Below are positions 9,374-17,966 of a DNA stretch of 64,000 bases, piece by piece (the stretch's first letter is position 1; every line of letters starts with the position of its first letter). The notes beneath the pieces are model-generated. The model worked only from the letters and a program-made list of their open reading frames with translations, had not been told where the DNA came from and did no database searches. The DNA comes from Komarekiella atlantica HA4396-MV6. Lineage in GTDB: Bacteria; Cyanobacteriota; Cyanobacteriia; Cyanobacteriales; Nostocaceae. The stretch spans positions 1-64,000 of the forward strand of contig JAHHHK010000040.1 in assembly GCA_019359395.1 (NCBI GenBank). The letters are read 5' to 3'. Made by a program: the position numbers and the translations under genes.

Positions 9374-10582
9374 TTAATGCGAAAGCTCCCAATCGCGGAG
9401 CATCGAAATAGCATCTTTGTACAAAGACAGATCCACCTGATGAACTTCCATTCCCTGGCCGATTCCTTCTAGCAGGGTGATTGTCAAATTTCCACCTAAG
9501 TGTTCACGAAACTCCGTGAGTCCTCTAAATAAACAATGAGGATGATCTGGTTGATGTAATTGCTCTGCCAATTCAGATACGTACAAAGTAAATCCTAAGT
9601 TCTTGAGTGTGCCTAAAATCCTCTTCCATTCTGATTGCAACAGTAGCCCTGTCAAATATGAATAGGTGCTATCTAAAGCAATGCCGATCGCTACAGCTTC
9701 ACCATGACGTAAACTGTAATTTGTTAAATGTTCCAGTTTGTGAGCAGCCCAGTGTCCAAAATCCAAAGGACGCGATGAACCCATTTCAAAAGGATCACCA
9801 CTACCAGCAATATGCTCTAAATGCAACTGGGAACACCGATAGATTAGCTTTTCCATGATGTCCATGTCTCGGTTAGCCAATTTATCGGCATAAGTCATAA
9901 TGAAATCAAAGAAATCTGCATCTTTAATCAGCGCCACTTTCACCGCTTCGGCAATACCCGATCGCCAATCTCGATCATCAAGAGTAGTTAGAAAATCTAA
10001 GTCATTTAATACAGCATAAGGTGGCATAAATGTGCCAAGAAAGTTTTTCTTGCCGAAGGCATTGATTCCGTTTTTTACCCCTACACCTGAATCATTTTGC
10101 CCTAACACTGTAGTCGGTACTCGCAACAACCGAATTCCTCGGTGAGCAGTCGTTGCTGCATATCCTGCCATATCTAGTACAGCTCCACCTCCAATTGCTA
10201 AAACATAGGAGTGGCGACACAATCCAGCTACATTGATGCTCTGATGAATTTGCTCAATGAATTTTGGTTCATTTTTAACTGTTTCTCCCCCCGCAACTAT
10301 TATCGGCTCACTACTCAAAGTGAATACGTCTCCATAACTCTGGGCGTAAACTGATAATTTTTTAAGCAATTCATCTTGATGTTTTAATAGTCCCCCATCT
10401 ACTACTGCTACCACTTTCTTGGGAGCTGTCTCTCCATTTGCAGCAATCACCTGTGCTAATAAAGGATTGTCTAACTGAAACAAACCTCTAGTAAAGTGAA
10501 CATCATAGTTAAAGGTGACGCGGACACATTGGTTTAGTGGTTTTAGGCTAAGATTAGTTTTTTGTTTAGTGTACATTTTCAT
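9374..10582 (-). CDS. eboD: 3-dehydroquinate-synthase-like protein of the ebo cluster (EboD)
   Basis: About 402 residues from ATG 10582 (the ORF track's TTG start is unlikely; a second ATG is two codons on). It is a sugar-phosphate cyclase fold: 'VLAIGGGAVLDMAGYAA' (NAD-binding glycine stretch), 'GIRLLRVPTTVLGQNDSGVGVKNGIN' (substrate loop) and 'WRSGIAEAVKVALIKD', with zinc-ligand candidates E in 'GIAEAVK', H in 'FGHWAAHKLEH' and H in 'LRHGEAVAIG'. True shikimate AroB is usually encoded elsewhere; position next to eboA argues for the EboD role. The gene is divergent from eboA. Its cyclitol product is not known to me. Confidence 0.85.
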   Translation of the reverse strand: MKMYTKQKTNLSLKPLNQCVRVTFNYDVHFTRGLFQLDNPLLAQVIAANGETAPKKVVAVVDGGLLKHQDELLKKLSVYAQSYGDVFTLSSEPIIVAGGETVKNEPKFIEQIHQSINVAGLCRHSYVLAIGGGAVLDMAGYAATTAHRGIRLLRVPTTVLGQNDSGVGVKNGINAFGKKNFLGTFMPPYAVLNDLDFLTTLDDRDWRSGIAEAVKVALIKDADFFDFIMTYADKLANRDMDIMEKLIYRCSQLHLEHIAGSGDPFEMGSSRPLDFGHWAAHKLEHLTNYSLRHGEAVAIGIALDSTYSYLTGLLLQSEWKRILGTLKNLGFTLYVSELAEQLHQPDHPHCLFRGLTEFREHLGGNLTITLLEGIGQGMEVHQVDLSLYKDAISMLRDWELSH

Positions 10583-11027
10583 AGTATTAATTTTTAAATA
10601 ACTGTGACTGTGCAATTAAAATCGCAAGTTTACACGCAGAAAAATATTCCAGAATTTGAATCTGGAAATGATTTAGAAGTAGTAAATTATGGGTTATAAA
10701 TGTTTTCTACCCAGCGAATAAAGTTAAAAAATAACATTTATTCGCAAATTTATTTGACGCCTAAATTTTTACCACGATGGTTGTAACAGATATCATTATT
10801 GCATAAAGTCCAAAGTTTATTATTAAGCTAACTCTAGATTTACTATAGTTAAAATGACATCTTTACAGTATCTTATTTAAAGTGGGTAGATTTTTATAGA
10901 TTCAGTAAATATATTATCTTAATAATATATTCTGTAACTCGTATAATAAGAAGGTATCAATTTTGATGGCAAGTTTTATACTTGTATTCTTAGGGAAAAC
11001 CGTTGAAAAACTTCTCCTGAATTAATC
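10583..11027 (+). promoter_or_regulatory. Divergent eboD/eboA intergenic promoter region
   Basis: A 445-bp A/T-rich gap between divergent ebo genes with no ORF and none of the dispersed repeats. 'tataat' at 10942-10947 is a reasonable -10 box for eboA, about 80 bp before its ATG; no strong -35 is seen. Both transcription directions must start here, so it is the natural site for coordinated control of the cluster. Confidence 0.5.
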
Positions 11028-11909
11028 ATGAGTAGGGTAAACAAGTTACTGCATCACTGGCTGTTACAGTCTGCTTCGGAGAAAGCTATTGCCTGGTTAG
11101 AACAGAAACAGGCGCAGATTGCTAGCGGCGCTGCTGAGCGAGTGTTTTTCACGGCTTTTAGTGCTGTGCCGCGTTATCTAGGTAAAGAGGATTTGCAGCT
11201 AACATCCCAAGACTTGAAAGCAGCGCAGGAAGAACTCCCCGGTTGGTTTCCTGGTCATTGGAGTGTAGATCAAGCAGGTCGTACACTCTTGCTTTTAGCT
11301 TTGCCCCATGAGAATGCACAGGAGTACGTGCGATCGCTTGATAAAGTCTTCACTACTGCCGATATGGGGGAGTTAGTTGTCCTTTATCAAAGTTTGCCTT
11401 TGTTGCCACATCCAGAGTTACATCGCCAACGCGCTGCTGAGGGAATTCGCAGCAATATGAGTAATGTTTTCCAATCTATAGCACTACGAAATCCTTACCC
11501 TGCGGATTATTTAGACGATGCTGCTTGGAATCAGATGGTGCTGAAGGCGGTATTTGTAGGCAGTCCTTTGCATCTAATCTGGGGTCTAGATCGCCGTGCT
11601 AACCCAGAATTAGCAAAAATGTTGACAAACTATGCTCATGAACGTTGGGCAGCCAAACGCTCAGTTACGCCAGAACTTTGGCGATCTGTAGGGCGGTTTG
11701 CCGATACTGCAATAATTGCTGATCTAGAAAAAGTGCTAGCTGATGGGGACATAGCCGAGCAAGAAGCAGCAGCACTAGCTTGTGCTCAATCGCCTTTACC
11801 CGAAGCGCAAGCATTACTCTCCCGTTACCCAGATTTACAGTCATCTGTTCAAAAAGGTCATCTGACTTGGAGCAGTTTCAGCCGCGATCGCCTCTTTGTC
11901 CATAAGTGA
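11028..11909 (+). CDS. eboA: EboA family metabolite traffic protein
   Basis: The 293-residue protein shows features of the EboA family: a helical repeat-like protein with no enzyme motif, e.g. 'AAERVFFTAFSAVPRYLGK', 'RQRAAEGIRSNMSNVFQSIALRNPYPADYLDD' and 'VFVGSPLHLIWGLDRRANPELA'. It is the first gene of the rightward ebo set (eboA-B-C-E-F). In Nostoc punctiforme the ebo cluster is needed to export a scytonemin precursor monomer to the periplasm; homologous clusters occur in unrelated bacteria and some algae. The molecular role of EboA itself is undefined. Confidence 0.85.
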   Translation: MSRVNKLLHHWLLQSASEKAIAWLEQKQAQIASGAAERVFFTAFSAVPRYLGKEDLQLTSQDLKAAQEELPGWFPGHWSVDQAGRTLLLLALPHENAQEYVRSLDKVFTTADMGELVVLYQSLPLLPHPELHRQRAAEGIRSNMSNVFQSIALRNPYPADYLDDAAWNQMVLKAVFVGSPLHLIWGLDRRANPELAKMLTNYAHERWAAKRSVTPELWRSVGRFADTAIIADLEKVLADGDIAEQEAAALACAQSPLPEAQALLSRYPDLQSSVQKGHLTWSSFSRDRLFVHK

Positions 11910-11989
11910 AAGGGCTGGGGAAGGAGCACAGGAGCACGGGAACAGAGGGGAAAAATGGAAAAATTTCTTCCCAATCCCCAGTCCCCATT

Positions 11990-12056
11990 GCCCCTTATCC
12001 CCAGAGGGGGCCCCGAGTTCCCCAGTCCCCAGTCCCCAGTCCCCAATCCCTAATCT
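11990..12056. repeat. Heptamer-type C-rich repeat (ccccagt)
   Basis: A run of degenerate then perfect 'ccccagt' units ('ccccagtccccagtccccagt') lies between eboA and eboB. Its complement (ggggact) recurs near 53840-53880. Such short tandem heptamers (STRR) are a hallmark of heterocystous cyanobacteria. Confidence 0.8.
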
Positions 12057-12075
12057 CCAATCATAAAACTACATC

Positions 12076-12984
12076 ATGATGTACATCGATCCTCACATTC
12101 ACATGTGTTCCCGTACTACCTACGATTACCTAGTAATGCGAGAATATGGTATTGTCGCCGTCATTGAACCAGCCTTTTGGTTAGGACAACCCCGAACTAA
12201 CGCCGGCACATTCAAAGATTACTTCAGCAGTCTTGTAGGATGGGAACGGTTTCGTGCCAGTCAGTTTGGCATCCAACACTACTGCACAATCGGCTTAAAC
12301 CCAAAAGAAGCTAACAACGAGGCGCTAGCAGCAGAAGTTATAGAACTGCTACCACTTTATGCTTGTAAAGAGGGAGTTGTTGCCATTGGCGAAATTGGCT
12401 ATGACGACATGACAGAAGCAGAGGATAAATACTTTTGTCAACAATTAGAATTAGCCAAAGAATTAGATATGCTGGTGCTAATTCATACTCCTCATCGCAA
12501 TAAGAAAGAGGGAGCCAGCCGCAGTATGGATCGCTGCATCGAATATGGCTTAGATCCCTCACAAGTAGTTATTGACCACAACAACGAGGAAACCGTAGAG
12601 GAAGTACTAGAACGCGGTTTTTGGGCAGCTTTCACAATTTACCCAAAGACGAAAATGGGTAACGCCAGAATGGTGGAGATTGTCCGTCAATATGGACGAG
12701 AACGCATCATTGTAGATAGTAGTGCTGATTGGGGTATTAGCGATCCTTTAGCAGTCCCGAAAACGGCTCAGTTGATGTTAGAAAGGGGCATTCCTGAAGA
12801 ACATGTACGAGCAGTTTGTTATGAAAATGCCCTAGCTGCTTATAGTCAAACTGGGCAAATGCAAGCATCAGATTGGCTTAATTCTGCATCCGTTGATCAA
12901 CGTCAGCAGTTCAATGGCAATTCTGTATTACGGGGACAGGAACCAGGAATCAACTCGACTTCAGATTATGTGCTCATTGAGTAG
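12076..12984 (+). CDS. eboB: TatD-like metal-dependent hydrolase EboB
   Basis: The 302-residue amidohydrolase-superfamily TIM barrel has metal-ligand motifs 'DPHIHMCSRT' (HxH), 'AIGEIGYDD' (Glu), 'LVLIHTPHRNK' (His), 'VVIDHNNEET' (His) and 'IIVDSSADWG' (Asp). It resembles TatD deoxyribonucleases, but the cluster context supports a small-molecule substrate. Two adjacent ATGs allow a start at 12076 or 12079. It is separated from eboA by a heptamer repeat and from eboC by a dispersed repeat, so the ebo genes are collinear but not tightly packed. Confidence 0.87.
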   Translation: MMYIDPHIHMCSRTTYDYLVMREYGIVAVIEPAFWLGQPRTNAGTFKDYFSSLVGWERFRASQFGIQHYCTIGLNPKEANNEALAAEVIELLPLYACKEGVVAIGEIGYDDMTEAEDKYFCQQLELAKELDMLVLIHTPHRNKKEGASRSMDRCIEYGLDPSQVVIDHNNEETVEEVLERGFWAAFTIYPKTKMGNARMVEIVRQYGRERIIVDSSADWGISDPLAVPKTAQLMLERGIPEEHVRAVCYENALAAYSQTGQMQASDWLNSASVDQRQQFNGNSVLRGQEPGINSTSDYVLIE

Positions 12985-13059
12985 AAAATCATATATGCAC
13001 ATCAATTCAAATAAGTAGCTAAGTAGGAGAAAATTTTTCATCAATACTTAGTGTTTTTT

Positions 13060-13215
13060 TGCCTTGGTGAACCAGCGCTCTCCGGCGGGTTTCCCAACCT
13101 AGGCGACTGGTGTTCGCCTTACAGCCCTTTGGGCATCCTACGGCAGGCGTGCCGGAGGCATCACCCGGAGGGTGGTTCAAGATTTTTTAAACACTAAGAC
13201 ACTAAGACACGAAGA
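13060..13215. repeat. Dispersed intergenic repeat between eboB and eboC
   Basis: Contains 'gaaccagcgctctccggcgggtttcccaacc', 'gcctacggcaggcgtgccgg'-like modules and a closing 'aacactaagacactaagacacgaag'. These are G/C-rich hairpin modules seen in other gaps of the window. No ORF is supported. Confidence 0.65.
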
Positions 13216-13245
13216 AAAAGGTTTTTATTGGAAGGAGGTAAATGA

Positions 13246-14172
13246 ATGAATGTTGCAAGCTTTAATCTTCAAAGCTGGCGGGGTTATTTAGAATTGATGC
13301 GTCCTGCTAATATTGTTACCGCTTGGGCGGATATTCTTGTTGGCTTTGCTGCCTCTGGCGGGATTCTTTTTGATAAATTAATCAATGGACAGGCAATTAC
13401 AACTCTAATTCCATTAGCTTGGTTGTTATTAGCCACAACTGGTTTATATGGTGGTGGTATAGTTTTTAATGATGTTTTCGATGCTGAATTAGATGAAAAA
13501 GAGCGACCAAGTAGAGCAATTCCTAGTGGTCGCGTGTCTCGACAAAGTGCCACTTTCTTGGGAAGTATGCTGTTTGCAATTGGGATTGTGGCGGCTTTTC
13601 AAGTCTCTTTGTTGAGTGGTGCGATCGCTATCATCATAACTTTTTCAGCACTACTGTATGACTCACTTGCTAAACATCATCCTTTTTTTGGCCCTTTGAA
13701 TATGGGTTTGTGCCGTGGTAGTAACTTACTCTTAGGTGTAAGTGCTGTACCAGCAATAGTATGGGAACGTTGGTATTTAGCTTTAATTCCTGTTCTTTAC
13801 ATTGCTGGTATCACTGCAATTAGTCAAGGAGAAGTTCACGGAGGCAAGAAAATTACAGGAGTATTAGCACTACTCTTAATTGCAATAGTCTTGACGGCAG
13901 TTTTAGCCTTGGGATTGTTAGAAAATTATGCAGTTCTAGCTGCATTACCATTTGCTATTTTATTAGCCATTCGAGTAGTTCCTAATTTTATCCAAGCTGC
14001 ACGTGAACCAGTACCCGACAAAATCCGAACTGCTGTAAAAGTAGGCGTGTTATCCCTAATCGTATTAGATGCAACTGTTGCATCTGGTTTTGCTGGTTTG
14101 TATTACGGCTTATTAGTGCTAATCTTGCTCCCAATTTCGATGAAACTAGCACAACTATTTGCCGTTACCTAA
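13246..14172 (+). CDS. eboC: UbiA-like prenyltransferase EboC
   Basis: The 308-residue integral membrane protein has about eight hydrophobic segments and the UbiA aspartate motif 'NDVFDAELDEKERPSRAIPSG' (first Asp-rich site), followed by 'YDSLAKHHPFFGPLNMGLCRGSN' at the position of the second Asp site, here weakened (YDSLAK). UbiA proteins attach prenyl chains to aromatic or sugar acceptors; EboC is inferred to build or carry a lipid-linked intermediate for export. Good ribosome site 'ggaaggagg' 7-8 bp before the ATG. It is followed closely by the 124-bp repeat and eboE. Confidence 0.9.
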   Translation: MNVASFNLQSWRGYLELMRPANIVTAWADILVGFAASGGILFDKLINGQAITTLIPLAWLLLATTGLYGGGIVFNDVFDAELDEKERPSRAIPSGRVSRQSATFLGSMLFAIGIVAAFQVSLLSGAIAIIITFSALLYDSLAKHHPFFGPLNMGLCRGSNLLLGVSAVPAIVWERWYLALIPVLYIAGITAISQGEVHGGKKITGVLALLLIAIVLTAVLALGLLENYAVLAALPFAILLAIRVVPNFIQAAREPVPDKIRTAVKVGVLSLIVLDATVASGFAGLYYGLLVLILLPISMKLAQLFAVT

Positions 14173-14227
14173 AATCAGACCAAGAGATTATCTATACAAA
14201 CTCTAAAAACTCTCTGCGTCTTTGCGC

Positions 14228-14351
14228 CCACCAAAGTTTTGATGCCTGTCTTGAAAAGTTTCCTACGGCGGGAAACCCGCCTACAGAACTTTTCGCTACG
14301 GCGGGCTACGCCAACGGCGGAAGCCGCCGCTCAAACTTCTCTCTGCGTGAG
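14228..14351 (+). repeat. 124-bp dispersed repeat, inverted partner of 9174-9297
   Basis: Runs from 'ccaccaaagttttgatgcctg' to 'cttctctctgcgtgag' and ends 8 bp before the eboE ATG, so it supplies the eboE leader. It is identical by eye to the reverse complement of 9174-9297, with divergence starting immediately outside. This implies recent copying or homogenisation. Confidence 0.93.
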
Positions 14352-14359
14352 ATTTAACC

Positions 14360-15586
14360 ATGAAGATTACAACAGATAGCAACCTTCACTTAACTTATTG
14401 CACTAATATTCATCCTGGCGAAAGTTGGTTAGAAGTTTTCGCCAATTTAGAAAAACATATTCCCGAATTAAAGTCACGTTTATCGCCTAAAGTACCGTTC
14501 GGAATTGGTTTGAGGTTAGCAGATGTAGCCGCAAAACAGCTTTTAGAAGGTAATAACTTGATTCAATTCCAAACGTGGCTAACTCAACAAGATTTATATG
14601 TTTTTACCTTAAATGGATTTCCTTACGGGGGATTTCATCGACAGGTGGTAAAAGACCATGTTTATGCACCAGATTGGTCAACTCAGGAACGACTGAATTA
14701 TACGTTAAGCTTGACAAAAATTTTAGCAACTCTTCTACCACAAGGTCTTGATGGTGGAATTTCTACACTACCTTTATCTTATAAACCTTGGTGGGAAAAA
14801 GACCAAGCGAGTTGTGAAACAGTTCTGAAAAATAGCTGTTTTAACATAGCATCAGTTGTAGCAGAAATGATTCGGATCCACGAAACAACAGGAAAATTGC
14901 TGCATATCGATTTAGAGCCTGAGCCTGATGGATTAATTGAAAATACTTCAGAAGTAATTGATTTCTTCCAAAATTGGTTATTACCGATTAGCGGTAATTA
15001 TTTATCAGAGCAATTAAATATTGAACAGAATTTAGCAGAAACTAAATTGCTAGAACATGTTCGCATTTGCTATGATACCTGTCATTTTTCAGTTGAATAT
15101 GAAGAACCAAAGTCTGTATTTACTCGTTTGCAATCAGTTGGAATTAAGATTGGCAAGATTCAAATCAGTGCGGCGATTAAAGTAAAAATACCTGCTGAGG
15201 TTGAGAAGCGTAGCTTAATAGTTGCTCGTCTACGTCCTTTTGCTGAATCTACTTATCTTCACCAAGTAATAGAACGTCGCAGTGACGGTACGCTATATCA
15301 TTATTCTGACTTAATAAATGCGCTACCACATTTAGAGCAATCTTTAGCTGAAGAATGGCGCACTCACTTCCATGTGCCAATTTTTATTCATGATTATCAA
15401 ATTTTACAGTCTACGCAAGATGATATTGCAACTGTTTTACAGTTAATTAAAGCAAATAATGCTTGTCAACATTTAGAAATTGAGACTTACACTTGGGATG
15501 TATTGCCATCAGAAATGAAAATAGATTTGCTGACTTCTATTCAGCGGGAATATGAGTGGGTGATAAAGTTAATTCGTAATTCGTAA
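14360..15586 (+). CDS. eboE: TIM-barrel metabolite traffic protein EboE
   Basis: The 408-residue xylose-isomerase-like TIM barrel starts 'LHLTYCTNIHPGESWLEVFANLE' and carries 'LLHIDLEPEPDGLIEN', 'RICYDTCHFSVEYEEP', 'IGKIQISAAIKV' and 'HFHVPIFIHDY', which contain the Glu, Asp and His residues that bind metal in this superfamily. It is the fourth gene of the rightward ebo set. The last codons and stop (ttcgtaattcgtaa) come from a dispersed 'taattcgtaat' repeat, so the C-terminus 'IRNS' may be an acquired extension. Confidence 0.88.
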   Translation: MKITTDSNLHLTYCTNIHPGESWLEVFANLEKHIPELKSRLSPKVPFGIGLRLADVAAKQLLEGNNLIQFQTWLTQQDLYVFTLNGFPYGGFHRQVVKDHVYAPDWSTQERLNYTLSLTKILATLLPQGLDGGISTLPLSYKPWWEKDQASCETVLKNSCFNIASVVAEMIRIHETTGKLLHIDLEPEPDGLIENTSEVIDFFQNWLLPISGNYLSEQLNIEQNLAETKLLEHVRICYDTCHFSVEYEEPKSVFTRLQSVGIKIGKIQISAAIKVKIPAEVEKRSLIVARLRPFAESTYLHQVIERRSDGTLYHYSDLINALPHLEQSLAEEWRTHFHVPIFIHDYQILQSTQDDIATVLQLIKANNACQHLEIETYTWDVLPSEMKIDLLTSIQREYEWVIKLIRNS

Positions 15587-15630
15587 TACTCGCGCCTGGC
15601 GCGAGAAGCAAGCTACGTAGTTCGTAATCA
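15570..15630. repeat. Dispersed repeat taattcgtaatactcgc...gcgagaagcaagctacgta
   Basis: 'taattcgtaatactcgcgcctggcgcgagaagcaagctacgtagttcgtaat' is a stem (ctcgcgcc-tggcgcgag) flanked by direct 'ttcgtaat' boxes. Sister copies lie at 46429-46470 and, doubled, at 51781-51870. This copy overlaps the 3' end of eboE. Confidence 0.85.
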
Positions 15631-15729
15631 AGAAAGTCAGATTTGAACTGGGTTTTTGGTTTGAATTTGTAGGGTCGCAAGGTCTTGCGTCTTACTTTTG
15701 GAAAATTGGCATAAGAGAGGATTAAGTTT

Positions 15730-17103
15730 ATGCAGAAAACGGTTGTTCTAAATGTCGTGGGGTTAACGCCTAGTTTACTAGGAGAAAACACGCCGTTTTT
15801 ATCTTCTTGGGTTGCTAAAGGGCAAGTTGTGAACATTGCACCAGTATTACCTGCTGTGACTTGTTCTGTTCAGGCTACTTATTTAACAGGAAAATTGCCT
15901 GATGAGCATGGGATTGTCGCTAATGGCTGGTATTTCCGCGATGAGTGTGAAGTGAAGTTTTGGCGACAGTCTAATAAATTAGTGCAAGCTCCCAAAGTTT
16001 GGGATATAGCTAAATCCATAGATCCAAACTTTACTTGTGCCAACCTTTTTTGGTGGTACAATATGTATTCTTCAGTAGATTATGCCATTACACCACGCCC
16101 AATGTACCCTGCGGATGGGAGAAAATTACCTGATATTTATACTCATCCGGCAGATGTGCGATCGCAAATTCAATCTGATTTAGGTCAGTTCCCTCTATTT
16201 GATTTTTGGGGGCCAAAAACTTCTATTAGTTCTAGTCAATGGATTGCCAATTCAGCAAAATGGATTGAGGAGCGCTACAGCCCCACACTATCACTAGTTT
16301 ACTTACCACATTTAGATTACTGTCTGCAACGATTTGGTAATGATCAAAAACAGACCCAAACAGATTTGCGAGAAATTGATGCTGTTTGTGGTGATCTAAT
16401 TGAATATTATCAAACACGTAATACTCAGATAATTATTCTTTCTGAATATGGAATTACTCCAGTCTCCAAAGCAGTAGATTTGAACCGCATATTACGGGAA
16501 AATGGTTTAATTGTCGTGCGGGAAGAGTTGGGGCGAGAACTGCTCGATTTTGGTGCTAGTATTGCCTTTGCCGTAGCTGATCACCAAATTGCTCACGTAT
16601 ATGTGAATGATCCAGCTTATATCTCTAAAGTTCGCTCTATTTTAGAAGCAACTCAAGGTGTAGCGCAAGTATTAGATGAAGAGGGTAAGCAAACCTACCA
16701 CCTTGATCATTATAGATCGGGAGAGTTAATTGCGATCGCTCAATCAGATGCTTGGTTTACCTATTATTATTGGCTCAATGATCATAAAGCGCCTGATTTT
16801 GCCAGAACTGTGGACATCCACCGTAAACCTGGTTACGACCCTGTAGAACTTTTCCTTGACCCACAGCTCAAATTTCCTCAAGGAAAAATTGCTCTCAAAT
16901 TACTTAAGAAACAACTGGGTTTTCGCTATCTAATGGATGTGATTCCTCTGGATTCTTCTTTAGTACTTGGTTCTCACGGTTGCATTACTACTTCTCCAGC
17001 CGAAGGGCCTATATTTATTACTCATCAAAATCACTTAGTTGAGACAAACCGAATTGAAGCAACAGATGTTTGCTCATTGATTCTCAGACATTTAAATAGG
17101 TGA
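15730..17103 (+). CDS. eboF: Alkaline-phosphatase-superfamily phosphodiesterase EboF
   Basis: The 457-residue protein belongs to the type I phosphodiesterase/nucleotide pyrophosphatase family. 'CSVQATYLTGKLPDEHGIVANGWY' gives the nucleophile Thr region, 'YLPHLDYCLQRFG' the Asp/His metal site, and 'GSHGCITTSPAEGPIFI' the last His site. The usual SDHG motif is altered to 'SEYGIT', so metal binding or activity may differ. It has no obvious signal peptide. It is last in the eboA-B-C-E-F order. An 'agagagg' ribosome site precedes the ATG. It would hydrolyse a phosphoester or pyrophosphate intermediate in the ebo pathway (inference). Confidence 0.88.
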   Translation: MQKTVVLNVVGLTPSLLGENTPFLSSWVAKGQVVNIAPVLPAVTCSVQATYLTGKLPDEHGIVANGWYFRDECEVKFWRQSNKLVQAPKVWDIAKSIDPNFTCANLFWWYNMYSSVDYAITPRPMYPADGRKLPDIYTHPADVRSQIQSDLGQFPLFDFWGPKTSISSSQWIANSAKWIEERYSPTLSLVYLPHLDYCLQRFGNDQKQTQTDLREIDAVCGDLIEYYQTRNTQIIILSEYGITPVSKAVDLNRILRENGLIVVREELGRELLDFGASIAFAVADHQIAHVYVNDPAYISKVRSILEATQGVAQVLDEEGKQTYHLDHYRSGELIAIAQSDAWFTYYYWLNDHKAPDFARTVDIHRKPGYDPVELFLDPQLKFPQGKIALKLLKKQLGFRYLMDVIPLDSSLVLGSHGCITTSPAEGPIFITHQNHLVETNRIEATDVCSLILRHLNR

Positions 17104-17257
17104 AATGGAGCAAAAATACCCACTTTAAAGAAGAAGTCAGAATTCAGAATGCTTGAAGCAGACCTTACGATATCCTCACACAGTATTCCTAATAATTACT
17201 GATGTTTAAATATACATCTAGAAAGGAAACTAGAGAAAGTAAGTTCTTTGTGCATTT

Positions 17258-17560
17258 ATGAAATTAATCCAAATACTAAAAGTAACTGTAATTCCTGTTT
17301 TGACTTTATTTAGCTTTTTGGGAGCATCAAATATAGCATTAGCTGACTATTTAAAGAGCCAAGGGACAGGAGGTAATTACCGTTATGAATTATGGTCTAC
17401 CGATGATAACAACTATTACTACTTGAAAATTTGGTTACATGAAGCAAGTTCAAAAAGTGATCCATACTCTACAACTATAAAATTTACCTCTAGTAGAGAA
17501 GCTCTAATTTATTTTGATTGCAATTACACTGGTAAAAATTTACCAGAATGTTCTCGATGA
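17258..17560 (+). CDS. Small secreted protein, unknown function
   Basis: The 100-residue protein has a Sec-type signal peptide (basic 'MKLIQILKVT', hydrophobic core, predicted cleavage after 'SNIALA'). The mature part is about 70 residues, rich in Y, S and N ('GGNYRYELWSTDDNNYYYLKIW'), with two Cys near the C-terminus ('FDCNYTGKNLPECS') that may form a disulfide. I recognise no family. It stands alone between eboF and catalase, 154 bp after eboF, so it is probably an independent transcript. Confidence 0.65.
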   Translation: MKLIQILKVTVIPVLTLFSFLGASNIALADYLKSQGTGGNYRYELWSTDDNNYYYLKIWLHEASSKSDPYSTTIKFTSSREALIYFDCNYTGKNLPECSR

Positions 17561-17825
17561 AAGTTTTGAAACTCTCTCAAAGCATCCTGAAAGTTAGCAG
17601 TAATATTTAGGAGCGGTTCTATATAATGACTTTAACAAAACCAGTGGCACAGAATTCAATTATAAATTCTGGCTGATTCCTGAATTCTTTTTTGTTAAAG
17701 TATTTCACCTCAATTATCCTACTATTTAAAAAATATCTGCTACATATTCATTGTAGGGGCGCATAGCTAGCTGTGCGCCACTACTGCTGCTTGTTCCAAA
17801 AATACAAAACAAATTTGTTGCAATT

Positions 17826-17872
17826 CATAGTCATACCGATTATGATTTATATATGAACTCGGTATGACTATG
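17826..17872. promoter_or_regulatory. 14-bp perfect inverted repeat upstream of catalase
   Basis: 'catagtcataccga' and 'tcggtatgactatg' are exact reverse complements separated by 19 nt, about 95 bp before the catalase ATG. It could be an operator for a dimeric regulator or a leader hairpin. The same 17561-17966 gap also holds a 'gtaggggcgcatagctagctgtgcgcc' palindromic repeat near 17753. No gene is seen in the gap. Confidence 0.55.
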
Positions 17873-17966
17873 ATTTATTTAGCTCCAGCTAATGATTATT
17901 CGTCTATTTGCTAACTAAAATGTACTTTGGGCAATCTGAGTAACTCAATGGAGAACTTTTTTACCC

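Noticed and set aside
9162-9392. 76-aa ORF downstream of eboD
   Set aside because: Encoded by the 124-bp repeat; the same peptide ('[12 protein letters not shown]') appears in front of uppS from another repeat copy.
9374-10582. Housekeeping 3-dehydroquinate synthase (aroB) or mycosporine (MysA-type) cyclase
   Set aside because: Adjacency to eboA-F and differences from the MysA sequence I recall favour the EboD role; a genome-wide check would be needed to exclude aroB fully.
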